64,000 nt of DNA from a virus: IMG/VR virus record IMGVR_UViG_3300009163_000025, positions 1 through 64,000 of that record. One strand, given 5' to 3'. Below, one piece after another: positions 9,085 to 18,210 of this stretch. The position numbers and the translations under genes are program-made. Below the pieces are notes generated by a model that saw only the letters and a list, made by a program, of their open reading frames with translations, had not been told where the DNA came from and ran no database searches. How positions within the stretch are numbered: position 1 is the stretch's first letter; each line of letters starts with the position of its first letter.

Positions 9085-9569
9085 GTTATTGCTTCTCCAT
9101 TTTCATCTACCTCTATCCATGTGTGATCACCTAGATATTTTACTCTAGTTATGTAGTCATAGTCAATAGGTTTCCCACAACTCCAGTCATTTGGACCCAT
9201 TGCTACCAATCGTGTAAGTGTTTTTCTGTTGTCCCAAACTAACCAGTAACAATGTCCATTGCTTAAAATGAATTGATACTCTGCCGAATGAACTGCATCG
9301 GTAATTTCTAATCTTCTTTTAATTTGTTCTGCTTGTTTTTGTAGGACATTAACTAAGTCCATGATTCTGTTATACTCTTGCTGTGCATGTAGCCTAGCAA
9401 TGTTAATCATGATATCTTTTTGTTTAGTTACTGGAACTAAATCAAACTTTGGACCTCCAGCCTCGGTAGGATATTCGCTTACATTACGATTGAAAAATGG
9501 AACAACTAATTCACCAATCTTTATGTCAAAACTATCTCTACCTTTTGCTGAATTATTTTCCTCTGACAT
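9081..9569 (-). CDS. DUF2452 family protein
   Basis: 162 aa. The pattern YPTEAGGPKFDLVPV, then HAQQEYNRIMDLVNVLQKQAEQIKRRLEI and a C-terminal NGHCYWLVWDN..LVAMGPNDW matches DUF2452 proteins of bacteria and T4-like phages. The middle is a predicted coiled coil. Function unknown. It overlaps the next gene by 4 nt and the upstream epimerase by 17 nt. Confidence 0.75.
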   Translation of the reverse strand: MSEENNSAKGRDSFDIKIGELVVPFFNRNVSEYPTEAGGPKFDLVPVTKQKDIMINIARLHAQQEYNRIMDLVNVLQKQAEQIKRRLEITDAVHSAEYQFILSNGHCYWLVWDNRKTLTRLVAMGPNDWSCGKPIDYDYITRVKYLGDHTWIEVDENGEAIT

Positions 9570-10521
9570 TAAAATTAATCCACCGATAGGTTTCTTTCAG
9601 TCCTTCTTTCAGATTTTGGCTTGGGCGCCAATTTAATTTTTCTTCTATTAACTCATTATTACTGTTACGCCCACGCACACCTGTTGGACCATCAATGTGT
9701 TTCTTGCGAATTGTTTTACCTGCAATCTGTGCAACAAGATCAACTGTATCATTAATGCTAATCATTTGATCTGCACCAATGTTAACTGGACCGTGAAACG
9801 TTTCGCTATTCATCAAGTGTCTAACACCTTCAATGCAATCATCAATGTATAGAAAACTTCTAGTCTGTTCACCATCACCCCAAATTTCAATTTCATCGCC
9901 ATCATTTGCTTTTGCAATCTTTCTGCAAATGGCAGCCGGAAACTTCTCTTTACCTCCTTCCCATGTACCATATGGACCAAAGATATTATGAAATCTAGCA
10001 ACTTTGTTTTGCATACCATGTTGACGATTGTATGCGTGAAACAATCTTTCGGAGAATAACTTCTCCCATCCATATTCAGAATCGGGATGTGCTGGATATG
10101 CACTTGATTCTCTGCAATCAGGATTTACATTTGATGATTGTAGTTCTTCATTGTATACACATGCGCTACTGCTGAAGAATACTTTTTTGATCTGCATTTC
10201 TTTGCATCTATGAAGTACATTCAAATTAATTGTTGCGCTATTGTGCATTACATCTGCATCATATAAATTCGTATTGATATAACCTGCACCACCCATATCG
10301 GCAGCCAGTTGATATACTTCATCGAAATGTATATCATCGATAACTCTTCGCACATCAGATTGTGAAGTTAAATCTGCAAGTTGAAAATCATCTGCGTGAC
10401 TGTATTCATGTTCATGCAGTTTTTTATCTACGCCACGAACCCAATAGCCTTCTGATTTCAAACGCTTAACCATGTGACCGCCAATAAAGCCACCTGCGCC
10501 TAGTACTAATGCAGTTTTCAT
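9553..10521 (-). CDS. NAD-dependent epimerase, GDP-mannose 3,5-epimerase-like
   Basis: 322 aa extended SDR. GAGGFIGG (8-15) binds NAD; SSSACVY (117-123) and YGWEK (Tyr150, Lys154) form the catalytic set. Cys121 and the Lys in GGKEKFPAA correspond to the acid/base Cys and Lys described for plant GDP-mannose 3,5-epimerase. The downstream GDGEQTRSFLYIDDCIEG also fits. With Gmd (14825-15856) it implies a GDP-linked sugar pathway. Product: GDP-L-galactose or a related epimer. Confidence 0.85.
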   Translation of the reverse strand: MKTALVLGAGGFIGGHMVKRLKSEGYWVRGVDKKLHEHEYSHADDFQLADLTSQSDVRRVIDDIHFDEVYQLAADMGGAGYINTNLYDADVMHNSATINLNVLHRCKEMQIKKVFFSSSACVYNEELQSSNVNPDCRESSAYPAHPDSEYGWEKLFSERLFHAYNRQHGMQNKVARFHNIFGPYGTWEGGKEKFPAAICRKIAKANDGDEIEIWGDGEQTRSFLYIDDCIEGVRHLMNSETFHGPVNIGADQMISINDTVDLVAQIAGKTIRKKHIDGPTGVRGRNSNNELIEEKLNWRPSQNLKEGLKETYRWINFNVRGK

Positions 10522-11444
10522 TTGTCTAGTAATCCTTCATACAATGTCAATAATTCATTTGGATTCCAAGCATCATAGAATTCTTGGAATGGTTCGATAC
10601 CACCAGCAACAATATCTTTAATTGATGTTTTTGTTAAATCATTAAACTCTTTACGTGTATGAGATAAGAACGTAGAATCATTAACACCAAAAGGTTTCTT
10701 TGATGCTAACGCACGATCTACTGATCCACTCACACCAGGAACGTTAGGTGTCTTATACCAATACAGATTAATGTCGTTTTGATTTAACCACGTAATCAAA
10801 TCTTTCTTATTAAAGAATTCTTGAGTCACATTAATTTGAACATTACTCTTAGCAAGTTTTCTACATGCACGTTCTAATGAATTTGAAAGCCCACCGCTTG
10901 GATCAACATAAGCACCATTTGCTAAGTGAAGATTTAAAATAACATCTTCGCTAAACTGTTCGTTTATTAAACCAATGATTTGTTCTAGATTTTTTGTTAC
11001 GTTACTGATACCGCTTGTGCCAATCTTTAATACACCATTAGGTTTTGAATATTGAATGTTATCGTAGTATGTGATTGGAGGAACGCCAGCGTATTCATCA
11101 CCTGATGTTTCTTTTCTAGGGTCAGTAAAGATATAAGAACTAACTCCAGTAAATTTATTAACATGTTCATGTCCAACAATTGCTAACTGTTTAATCTGCG
11201 TTAAATTTCCAATTGGTCTTGTTACACCATTGTTAAGCCAAGCCAACGTAGAAGGATGATGATTGTATATTACTGCATAGGGAGAAGTTTCGTTAACATA
11301 GTTATTGAAATGGTCACTTGAACCTGTTGCAAAAAATTCAAAATCATATCTCTTAGAAGTTTTAAGAATTTCAAATACTGAATCTGCATATTGAAATATG
11401 CCACATTCTTTAGTTGGTCCTGTGACCAAGATTACTTTTTTCAT
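10518..11444 (-). CDS. Glycosyltransferase-like protein
   Basis: 308 aa. Starts KKVILVTGPTKECGIFQYA and has a two-half layout with GVLKIGTSGISNVTKNLEQII opening the second half, then VDRALASKKPFGV near the C-terminus, as in GT-B enzymes. ATGA overlaps with both neighbours place it in the sugar operon. Specific activity unknown. Confidence 0.55.
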   Translation of the reverse strand: MKKVILVTGPTKECGIFQYADSVFEILKTSKRYDFEFFATGSSDHFNNYVNETSPYAVIYNHHPSTLAWLNNGVTRPIGNLTQIKQLAIVGHEHVNKFTGVSSYIFTDPRKETSGDEYAGVPPITYYDNIQYSKPNGVLKIGTSGISNVTKNLEQIIGLINEQFSEDVILNLHLANGAYVDPSGGLSNSLERACRKLAKSNVQINVTQEFFNKKDLITWLNQNDINLYWYKTPNVPGVSGSVDRALASKKPFGVNDSTFLSHTRKEFNDLTKTSIKDIVAGGIEPFQEFYDAWNPNELLTLYEGLLDK

Positions 11445-12361
11445 AATATTTGTTTAGTTGGTTTTCTATTAGATATGTATGTGGGTTTCAAGATCAAATC
11501 TGATATGATTCTAATTGCAACTTGATCGTCTATTGTATCACTAAAATATGAGTTTGTCAAATACTCACCTTCACCCATCAAGCAATCACGCATCTTATGG
11601 CTAAAGCACATGAAGGTTTGTTCTGGATTGTTCATGTTTGTTTTAGTGTGTGCATATGTGAATGGACCACTATTCTTGCCAACAATAAGTTTAGCAAATT
11701 GACTGATGTATCCAATCTGATTTAGATTGCCTGTTGGAGCACCAAAAATACTATCGGTACAGATTAAATTATTTTTAGTGATTCCAATGTCATGTGTGAT
11801 TAAAAATGCGTAGTCTGGAAAACTAGATGATAGCGAATCAATGATATTTTTCATATCACCCATGCTACTCTGTTCGCTTTGCTGAACACCATTACAAATG
11901 AGAATTAAATTCTTTGGAACAATTGTTCTCAGATATGAGTCACATTCACTCAAATCAAAACGATACCAATCAATCTTTGGTAGATAGAAGAAGTAATCAC
12001 CCCTCATTTCAAGTTCTAATGCATTGAAAATTTCTTTCCACATCGTATGAAGACAATGAAAATTAGCATGATCTTTTTCTGCTAAGTGTTTACCAATCCA
12101 ACAACCAACCCAAGTATTGATGTACAACGTATTAGGTTCATTCTGTGAAACTGCTAAAGGCACAAAGGTGCCAATAGCAGGAATCTCGTTAAGTGTTACG
12201 TGCTTACAATTTAAATCCGAAACAATGTTCGGATGATTGTTGTGTGCATATAAGAATTCAACATTAGGGAAACGGCTAATGATATCACGAACATATTCTT
12301 TGTTTATGAAACAGTCGCCGTTTCTCCATTGATTGAAGAAAATGATCTTAGTGAAATTCAT
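11441..12361 (-). CDS. Possible glycosyltransferase, GT9-like fold
   Basis: 306 aa. Starts TKIIFFNQWRNGDCFINKEYVRDII. The second half has KNLILICNGVQQSEQ and GKNSGPFTYAHT, reminiscent of heptosyltransferase-type (GT9) donor sites. No Cys-rich or membrane segments. It overlaps neighbours by 4 nt in the sugar operon. Family assignment is tentative. Confidence 0.45.
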   Translation of the reverse strand: MNFTKIIFFNQWRNGDCFINKEYVRDIISRFPNVEFLYAHNNHPNIVSDLNCKHVTLNEIPAIGTFVPLAVSQNEPNTLYINTWVGCWIGKHLAEKDHANFHCLHTMWKEIFNALELEMRGDYFFYLPKIDWYRFDLSECDSYLRTIVPKNLILICNGVQQSEQSSMGDMKNIIDSLSSSFPDYAFLITHDIGITKNNLICTDSIFGAPTGNLNQIGYISQFAKLIVGKNSGPFTYAHTKTNMNNPEQTFMCFSHKMRDCLMGEGEYLTNSYFSDTIDDQVAIRIISDLILKPTYISNRKPTKQIL

Positions 12362-13581
12362 TTCGAAATAATTTCAAAGATTGGACATGGAACAATGAAT
12401 GAACCGCCCGCATCTAAGAATGCTTTTTCTCTTGTTTGAAATTCGCTAATGAAGTGCCATGGAAGAACCAAAGCATAATCAGGATTTGCTTTACGCATTT
12501 CTTCTTCGCTGATAATTGGAATGTTTGTTCCAATTGTTTTGTAACCAAACTTGTAAGGGCTACGTTCTGCAATAGCATCAATGTGAGTACCATCTAAACC
12601 AAAGTACTGTAGCAAAGTATTGCCTTTAGTGCTTGCGCCATAACCATAAACACTTTTACCTGAAGATTTTGCTTCTTCAATGAATGTAAGAACATCATTC
12701 TTCAAATCGTCAAGTCGAACTTTGAATGCATCCCAAATCAAAGGATTTGAAATATCGATAACAGTATTTTCATATTCAAGAATACTATTCACACGATAGT
12801 CGCACACATCACGCAATGGGGATGTACCAAAACTCGCAACGTTTGCTGTATATTTTTGGAAGTAAACTCTGAAACTACCACCATTCGTATCATTCAAACT
12901 GCAATCAACAAGATTGAATCCATGCTGAGAAAACAACTTACTGATACTCTTTAAATCATAATAGTAAACGTGTTCGTGACAGATATTATCAAATGCCAAT
13001 TGATTAATCATCAAAGGTGTGTAACTCATTTGCAAAACAGCAATCCCGTCATCATCAAGAATATCATACATGTCTTGTACGAATGGATGTGGATTGTCTA
13101 AGTCATAAAACATTGCAATGCAAGTGATGACCTTTGCTTTTTTATCTGCAAACTTTGTTTTCTTCCATGCATCTTTGCTAAAGTAATCTTGTACGACAGT
13201 AGCAACTTTACTGCTTTCTGCATAGAACGAATCATCGCACGGATCAATACCAACTTTATTAATATTGTCTGGTACTGCTTTCAATAGAGTACCATCGTTA
13301 CATGCAATGTCAAGCCAAATGTCATCATCTTTCAACTTAACTCTGGATGTGATTTCTTTAACAATGCCTTGAAGTTCAAGTGTCATGCTAGTATTGATTG
13401 CGCTACGATACCAATACTTACCCCACATTGTGGATGCTGGTGCAACATCTTTCAATCGTGGTGCGCCCAACTCTTCGTCAAGATACAAATCAAGACTGTA
13501 CTTTTTACGTCCAGCCATTTCGCTATCATCTTTAATAAAATCGCTTACGTAGTGATCGCCAAGTTCAAGTAGTTTTTTCAT
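12358..13581 (-). CDS. SAM-dependent C-methyltransferase (deoxysugar type)
   Basis: 407 aa from the ATG at 13581, which has GAGG upstream and sits just after the previous stop. SAM-binding motif WLDIACNDGTLL is near residue 85, followed by NICHEHVYYY. The C-terminal domain SGKSVYGYGASTKGNTLLQYFGL is typical of sugar C-methyltransferases (Methyltransf_14 part). The N-terminal four-Cys zinc site usual in this family is missing. It probably C-methylates a 4-keto deoxysugar nucleotide such as the Gmd product. Confidence 0.8.
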   Translation of the reverse strand: MKKLLELGDHYVSDFIKDDSEMAGRKKYSLDLYLDEELGAPRLKDVAPASTMWGKYWYRSAINTSMTLELQGIVKEITSRVKLKDDDIWLDIACNDGTLLKAVPDNINKVGIDPCDDSFYAESSKVATVVQDYFSKDAWKKTKFADKKAKVITCIAMFYDLDNPHPFVQDMYDILDDDGIAVLQMSYTPLMINQLAFDNICHEHVYYYDLKSISKLFSQHGFNLVDCSLNDTNGGSFRVYFQKYTANVASFGTSPLRDVCDYRVNSILEYENTVIDISNPLIWDAFKVRLDDLKNDVLTFIEEAKSSGKSVYGYGASTKGNTLLQYFGLDGTHIDAIAERSPYKFGYKTIGTNIPIISEEEMRKANPDYALVLPWHFISEFQTREKAFLDAGGSFIVPCPIFEIISK

Positions 13582-13582
13582 A

Positions 13583-13960
13583 TTATTCCTCATGAGATTT
13601 TTCTTCAACCAATTCCGAATTGCAAAGAATGTTTATTTCTTTTTTGATTCGGCTTCGTTCATCGTTTGTTTTATAAATTTTTCTTGCAGTATCAATAAAA
13701 GGTTCTTTGAAATTTAATTCTTTTTCATATCGCCTAATATCTTCTTCAAGATGCCACAATGCATAGTTCACCTTCAACAAATCTTGATATTGATTTAAAA
13801 TTTGACTGTAGTAATGTATATATTCGGGTAAAGAAGTAAGAACGTCATATTCTTTTTGAACGTTCTTTAATTTAGATGCATCCTTAATCTCAAGTGTCTT
13901 GATTTTAAGAATGGTAATTTTGTCTATAAGTTCGCCAATGCTTGCTGGTATGAATATCAT
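13583..13960 (-). CDS. DUF6165-like protein
   Basis: 125 aa. PASIGELIDKITILKIKTLEI followed by KLKNVQKEYDVL matches small proteins (DUF6165) found beside glycosyltransferases in polysaccharide clusters. All-helical and charged; function unknown. Overlaps the upstream gene by 4 nt (ATGA). Confidence 0.65.
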   Translation of the reverse strand: MIFIPASIGELIDKITILKIKTLEIKDASKLKNVQKEYDVLTSLPEYIHYYSQILNQYQDLLKVNYALWHLEEDIRRYEKELNFKEPFIDTARKIYKTNDERSRIKKEINILCNSELVEEKSHEE

Positions 13961-14838
13961 TTTCTTTCAATGTCCTCTTCAATGCAATTTTCGCCATATT
14001 GAATTTCAATAACCCTCAACGGCTCATCTGTTTCATTGCAAAGTTTGTGCCATTGTTCTTTACTAATATGTAGACTGTCAAATTTATTGTAAGTCCCAAC
14101 TAAGTCCATATCTGTGCCAGCATTTAGTGTGTATACTGTAGCGGTACCTTCAGCAACAAACCAATGTTCTGCACGATCTTTATGTCGTTGCATACTCAAA
14201 CAAGTTTTAGCACCAACAGTCAATTCTTTAACTTTGATTTCTTTACCTTGTTCATGTAGCACTCTGTAGTAACCCCATGCTCTGCTAGTCTTAGGTGCTT
14301 TCCACTCTTCAAGAATCCATGAAGATGAATTCATTTTGTTATCACCACCAACAGAGAATACAAATTCTAAATTTTCTTTGTATCGTATATCATCAAGCAA
14401 ACTCATTTCAGGAATGTTTTCTGCTGTTCGATCTCCACCATTTGCAAAAATAATCTTTGCACCAGGAAATGTTTGAGTCGCTTGCTTGATTGCATTGATA
14501 GAATTGTTTTCGTCATCATTAAATTCGATAACGTAATCTACCATTTCTAAATTCTTAATCAACTGAAAACGTTCATCCCAAGTATAGAACGAACGTCCTT
14601 TTTTTCTTTTCAACCAAGAATCAGAATTGATACCAACAACAAGTGTATCACCCAATGCTTTAGCCGCTTTGAAGTATGCAAGATGCCCTGAGTGAAGTGG
14701 ATCAAATCCACCTGTCACTAGAACAACTTTTTTCTCAGCAGATTTAACTAAGACTCTGAAGTTTGGCGGTGTACCAAAGTCTCTAGCATAAACTGTTTTA
14801 CCGCCATCAGGACTTTCGTAAATTTTACGTGTTTCCAT
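13957..14838 (-). CDS. Nucleotidyltransferase-cupin fusion (sugar activation)
   Basis: 293 aa. Residues 36-180 form a cytidylyltransferase-type domain with VTGGFDPLHSGH (HxGH at 49-52) and NSSSWILEEW, as in RfaE2/TagD-like enzymes. Residues about 185-285 form a cupin like the C-terminal phosphomannose isomerase domain of ManC: WGYYRVL, KVKELTV, SMQRHKDRAEHWFVAEG. The fusion suggests one protein both activates and isomerises or binds a sugar phosphate for the cassette. Substrate not deducible. Confidence 0.75.
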   Translation of the reverse strand: METRKIYESPDGGKTVYARDFGTPPNFRVLVKSAEKKVVLVTGGFDPLHSGHLAYFKAAKALGDTLVVGINSDSWLKRKKGRSFYTWDERFQLIKNLEMVDYVIEFNDDENNSINAIKQATQTFPGAKIIFANGGDRTAENIPEMSLLDDIRYKENLEFVFSVGGDNKMNSSSWILEEWKAPKTSRAWGYYRVLHEQGKEIKVKELTVGAKTCLSMQRHKDRAEHWFVAEGTATVYTLNAGTDMDLVGTYNKFDSLHISKEQWHKLCNETDEPLRVIEIQYGENCIEEDIERK

Positions 14839-15856
14839 TTTGTTGAATCCTCATTTCACTTTCGCACATATCAAACACCAAGTCTTTGAATGTATACTCT
14901 GGTGTCCAACCCAAAACAGTTTTTGCTTTAGTGCAATCACCAAAGATCGTTGGCACTTCTGCTGGACGATAAAAGTCTTTGTTCACTTTGATGATAGTCT
15001 TACCCGTAGACTTATTGATGCCGACTTCATCTAAACCTTCACCACGCCATTCAATTTCAAATCCAAGATATGTCGCAACATCATTACAGAAGTCTTTTAC
15101 TGAATGCTCTTCACCACTAGAGATTGCATAGTCATCTGGTTTGTCTTGTTGCAGAATCAACCACATCGCACGAACGTAATCTTTAGCATGTCCCCAATCA
15201 CGCCTTGCTGTTAGATTTCCTAGTTCTAGAATATCTTGCAAACCGAGATGAGTGCGAATCATACCTAGTACAATTTTACGTGTAACAAATTCAGGACCTC
15301 TACGTGGGCTTTCGTGATTAAACAAAATACCATTGCATGAGAATAGATTAAAACTTTCACGATAGTTTACTGTGATCCAATAACCATACATCTTAGCAAC
15401 AGCATAAGGTGAACGTGGATAGAATGGAGTGTTTTCTGTTTGTGGAGTTTCTTTTACCTTACCATACAACTCACTAGTTGATGCTTGATAAAATTTGACT
15501 TGCTTTTCTTTGGCCAATCGTTTGACTGCTTCAAGCAATTTGAGTACGCCAAGAGCATTAACATCACCCGTATATGTTGGGCAATCATAACTTACGCTAA
15601 CGTGGCTTTGTGCGCCTAAGTTATAAACTTCATCTGGTCGCACTTTGATAACAATACTTTCAAGATTAGCCGCATCTGTTAGATCGCTATAGTGAAATGT
15701 AATTCGATGTTTGATATGGTTGATGTTTGCAGTATTGTTTCCTGTACTTGATCGGCGTACAAGACCATGCACATCATAACCTTTTTCAAGTAGAAGTTCT
15801 GCTAGGTAACTTCCATCTTGTCCTGTAATACCCGTAATCAAGGCAGTTTTTTGCAT
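14825..15856 (-). CDS. gmd: GDP-mannose 4,6-dehydratase
   Basis: 343 aa, the usual Gmd length. ITGITGQDGSYL (7-18) binds NADP; TSELYG (127-132), Tyr151 and Lys155 are catalytic; RRGPEFVTRK and NLTARRDWGHAKDYV are Gmd hallmarks. It converts GDP-mannose to GDP-4-keto-6-deoxymannose, the entry point to fucose, rhamnose, perosamine or colitose type sugars. First gene of the cassette. It lies immediately downstream of the tmRNA coding piece, so it may share that transcript. Confidence 0.95.
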   Translation of the reverse strand: MQKTALITGITGQDGSYLAELLLEKGYDVHGLVRRSSTGNNTANINHIKHRITFHYSDLTDAANLESIVIKVRPDEVYNLGAQSHVSVSYDCPTYTGDVNALGVLKLLEAVKRLAKEKQVKFYQASTSELYGKVKETPQTENTPFYPRSPYAVAKMYGYWITVNYRESFNLFSCNGILFNHESPRRGPEFVTRKIVLGMIRTHLGLQDILELGNLTARRDWGHAKDYVRAMWLILQQDKPDDYAISSGEEHSVKDFCNDVATYLGFEIEWRGEGLDEVGINKSTGKTIIKVNKDFYRPAEVPTIFGDCTKAKTVLGWTPEYTFKDLVFDMCESEMRIQQNGNT

Positions 15857-15887
15857 ATTGTATTCATCCTATTTTATTGTGAAATTA

Positions 15888-16216
15888 GTGACAGGTTATT
15901 CTGTTACGAGGAAACCTGTCGAAACCCTAAGCCGAGTTTAGGCGGCTAATGCGAAACGTGAGTCGTTTGCGTTTACTTTTTTTGCTTGATTAACGGTCAT
16001 CGCCTACCGTGCTGTCCACTCTGTTACTTGTTGCCCTGTCGAATCTAGATCAAGCCCATCATAAAAAGAATAAAAAAAACCAAAATAATAATACTCACTA
16101 CCCCGCAGGTATATTGGTATTTTACTTCAGGATCCATATAGTCTCCTTATGGTGGACTTGGGGGGATTCGCACCCCCGTCCAGGTCACTTTTCTCTTTGC
16201 TTCATACAGCAATAAC
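15888..16216 (-). ncRNA. ssrA: Circularly permuted (two-piece) tmRNA
   Basis: The acceptor piece comes first on the minus strand: T-arm GGGGG/CCCCC (16177-16161), acceptor strand CAAGTCC (16160-16154), discriminator A and CCA (16152-16150). After about 90 nt of spacer the coding piece starts at 16057 with GGGCTTG, which pairs with CAAGTCC (one G-U), then the tmRNA signature GATTCGACAGGG. The tag frame follows at 15970-15938, then stems ending with an 8-bp hairpin (15920-15891). 3' half before 5' half is the permuted layout. Outer ends are approximate. Confidence 0.9.
15938..15970 (-). other. tmRNA tag reading frame (ANDSRFALAA)
   Basis: GCA resume codon at 15970, then codons for ANDSRFALAA and TAA. 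This matches the bacterial proteolysis tag pattern AND...ALAA, so tagged proteins should go to host ClpXP-type proteases. No SmpB gene is seen in this window, so host SmpB would be needed. Confidence 0.9.
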
Positions 16217-16420
16217 TTACTCTCTACCCCATTTGATTTTCAACCAAATTCGTTCATGTATATAGTAGTCAACACTTAGCATAATATGCAATGCAGTTGC
16301 AAATCCAGTAGCATTACCTATATCACCGGTAAACAAATAAGTCCAAAAAATTGTAAACGCCCATGCAGTAACACGATATGTTAACATTCTCACTACGGTT
16401 CTTTTCTTTGTTTCAATCAT
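16217..16420 (-). CDS. DUF2061-like membrane protein
   Basis: 67 aa from the ATG at 16420 (MIETKKRTVVRMLTYRVTAWAFT). The pattern KR..V..L.YR..A...T, a transmembrane segment and DYYIHERIWLKIKWGRE match the DUF2061 small membrane protein family. Function unknown. The stop lies immediately before the tmRNA acceptor piece. Confidence 0.75.
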   Translation of the reverse strand: MIETKKRTVVRMLTYRVTAWAFTIFWTYLFTGDIGNATGFATALHIMLSVDYYIHERIWLKIKWGRE

Positions 16421-16447
16421 TATATCATTCTTTAATAAATTTTGCAA
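16419..16447 (-). promoter_or_regulatory. Candidate promoter upstream of the tmRNA
   Basis: TTGCAA (16447-16442), 17-nt spacer, TATAAT (16424-16419) on the minus strand. The -10 overlaps the DUF2061 start codon, so the transcript would mainly serve the tmRNA precursor. Confidence 0.4.
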
Positions 16448-16448
16448 G

Positions 16449-17117
16449 TTATTCGTTCAAAAGTTCTTCATATGTTTCACGATAAACAATAAAATCTTTA
16501 ATGTAGTCATTGCGTTTTTTGATGAACACTTGTGGATGTTCGGAATCAACGGCAATCATAATTACAATTTGTGGCACTGGTATACCAGTTCGTTCTTCGT
16601 ACATAACTGCATAGGCAGAACATTGCATGAAGTATCCTTTAATCCAACTCTCTTCTTTTAACTTGCTTGAAGTCTTGAAATCGATTATGGATAACTTGCC
16701 ATCATATTCTGCAATACAGTCAACTCTACCAGCAACTTTTAGATGATGGGAATACAAAGGAATCTCTAGTGCATGAATGTTGTTCACATGTTCATCTAAT
16801 AGAGGTTGTATAGACTTGAACATAACAACAGAATCTGGCATCGTCTTACGTGCGTAGTCTTCTTCGTTGTTCAAATAGTTTTCGCAAATCTTGTGTACTC
16901 TAGTTCCACGGCTGGATGCTTTAGTTGAAATACGATTTGCTTCTTCCTCACCCACACGTTTTCTCCATTCAAGGATTTTATCTTTGCCGTGTTGCGAGGT
17001 AATAGTAGTCACAGAGGGATATAACAATCCCTCTGGAGTTTTGTAAAATCTTTTGCCGTTTACTGTTTCAGTTTCAAGATCATAATCAATGTCACATCCA
17101 ATATGTTTAAAGTTCAC
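16449..17117 (-). CDS. PD-(D/E)XK exonuclease, RecB-like
   Basis: 222 aa. The nuclease core is GRVDCIAEYDGKLSIIDFKTSSK (Asp then D-x-K), preceded by the helical SSRGTRVHKICENYL typical of RecB/Cas4-like phage exonucleases. It probably processes DNA ends in recombination or degrades host DNA. Same strand and compact spacing with PhoH. Confidence 0.85.
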   Translation of the reverse strand: MNFKHIGCDIDYDLETETVNGKRFYKTPEGLLYPSVTTITSQHGKDKILEWRKRVGEEEANRISTKASSRGTRVHKICENYLNNEEDYARKTMPDSVVMFKSIQPLLDEHVNNIHALEIPLYSHHLKVAGRVDCIAEYDGKLSIIDFKTSSKLKEESWIKGYFMQCSAYAVMYEERTGIPVPQIVIMIAVDSEHPQVFIKKRNDYIKDFIVYRETYEELLNE

Positions 17118-17147
17118 TTTGCATAATCCTGTAGTTATAATGATATT

Positions 17148-17936
17148 TTATTTAGCATTCCAACTAGCCGCCTCCACCCCATCTTCATACTGTAACTTGG
17201 CAAGAATGTAATCTTTTACTAATGAGGAACGAACGATATCGTCCACGGTAAATTCAATCTTTGTAAATGCATTCATGTGATATGCAATGTCAAAGAATTT
17301 AAGAATACCCGACACATCATTTTTCTTTTTGGTCAAGTCTGTTTGGCGATAATCACCACACCAAATAATTTTAGAACGATAACCAACCCGTGTCATAACG
17401 GTGTCAATTTCTTCATACGTCATGTTTTGCATTTCATCCACAATGATGATAGCATCATCGAATGACATACCACGAATGAATGATGTTGAAATGAATTCAA
17501 TATGACCTTGTTCTTCTAATCTATCCCATGCATCTTTGCGACCAAATAATGTTTCGCAGATTTGACGATATGGTTGTTGATAGATTTCCATTTTCTCATT
17601 TACGTCACCTGGCAAATGTCCAATTTCTCGGCTTTGAACAGCAGAACGTACTATGATAATTTTGTTGAATGGATTAGATTTATCCATCACTTCTTCGATT
17701 GCTTTATACAATGCACAGAATGTTTTGCCTGTACCTGCAACGCCATGTAGTGCTACAAAATAGTCACCACGTTTGTATGCTTCGAAAAAGAGTTTTTGGT
17801 TTTCTGTTAACGGATCAAAAGTTTTTAAATCATCTAGTCTGAGTCTGAGTGTGTTATTAACTGCTTTGAGTTTTGGGATTGCGGAAAGTTCTGGTTCGGT
17901 GTTAGCAGTTCTGACTGCGGCAGATTTTCTTGCCAT
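17148..17936 (-). CDS. phoH: PhoH-like ATPase
   Basis: 262 aa from the ATG at 17936, which has AAGGG upstream; a longer reading from 18023 would overlap the previous gene by 50 nt. Walker A GVAGTGKT, Walker B IIIVDEMQNM, then TRVG..SKIIWCGDYRQTD, all in PhoH order. PhoH-like proteins are common in marine and freshwater phages and are predicted RNA/nucleotide-dependent ATPases. Exact role unknown. Confidence 0.93.
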   Translation of the reverse strand: MARKSAAVRTANTEPELSAIPKLKAVNNTLRLRLDDLKTFDPLTENQKLFFEAYKRGDYFVALHGVAGTGKTFCALYKAIEEVMDKSNPFNKIIIVRSAVQSREIGHLPGDVNEKMEIYQQPYRQICETLFGRKDAWDRLEEQGHIEFISTSFIRGMSFDDAIIIVDEMQNMTYEEIDTVMTRVGYRSKIIWCGDYRQTDLTKKKNDVSGILKFFDIAYHMNAFTKIEFTVDDIVRSSLVKDYILAKLQYEDGVEAASWNAK

Positions 17937-17973
17937 GGGTGCCCTTTTACTTGTAGTATGATGTAACCCCATA

Positions 17974-18210
17974 TTAGAATGTATTAACATCACCTTTAGG
18001 ATGAGCCGCCTTTGCCTTCGCAAGGACTTCTCTAAATCCGTTGTCTGGCTTTCGGATGCCTAACCTAATAGGATCACCTAATGATGGAGCGCCTAGCATA
18101 ACAGATTCATATTGAGGATTCTGTTCAAGGAATTCCTCTCTATCAGCAATTTTAAAAAGTTTCTCAATTATCTCGCCAGTCTCACGGTGGCGAAAGTTGT
18201 ATGTTGGCAT
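17974..18210 (-). CDS. Conserved T4-like phage protein (MPTYNFRHRETGE)
   Basis: 78 aa from the ATG at 18210 with AAGGAAC upstream. Starts like FmdB-type proteins (MPTYNFR..TGE) but has no zinc Cys; ends GAPSLGDPIRLGIRKPDNGFREVL..NTF, a pattern recurring in T4-like phages. Function unknown. Confidence 0.75.
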   Translation of the reverse strand: MPTYNFRHRETGEIIEKLFKIADREEFLEQNPQYESVMLGAPSLGDPIRLGIRKPDNGFREVLAKAKAAHPKGDVNTF

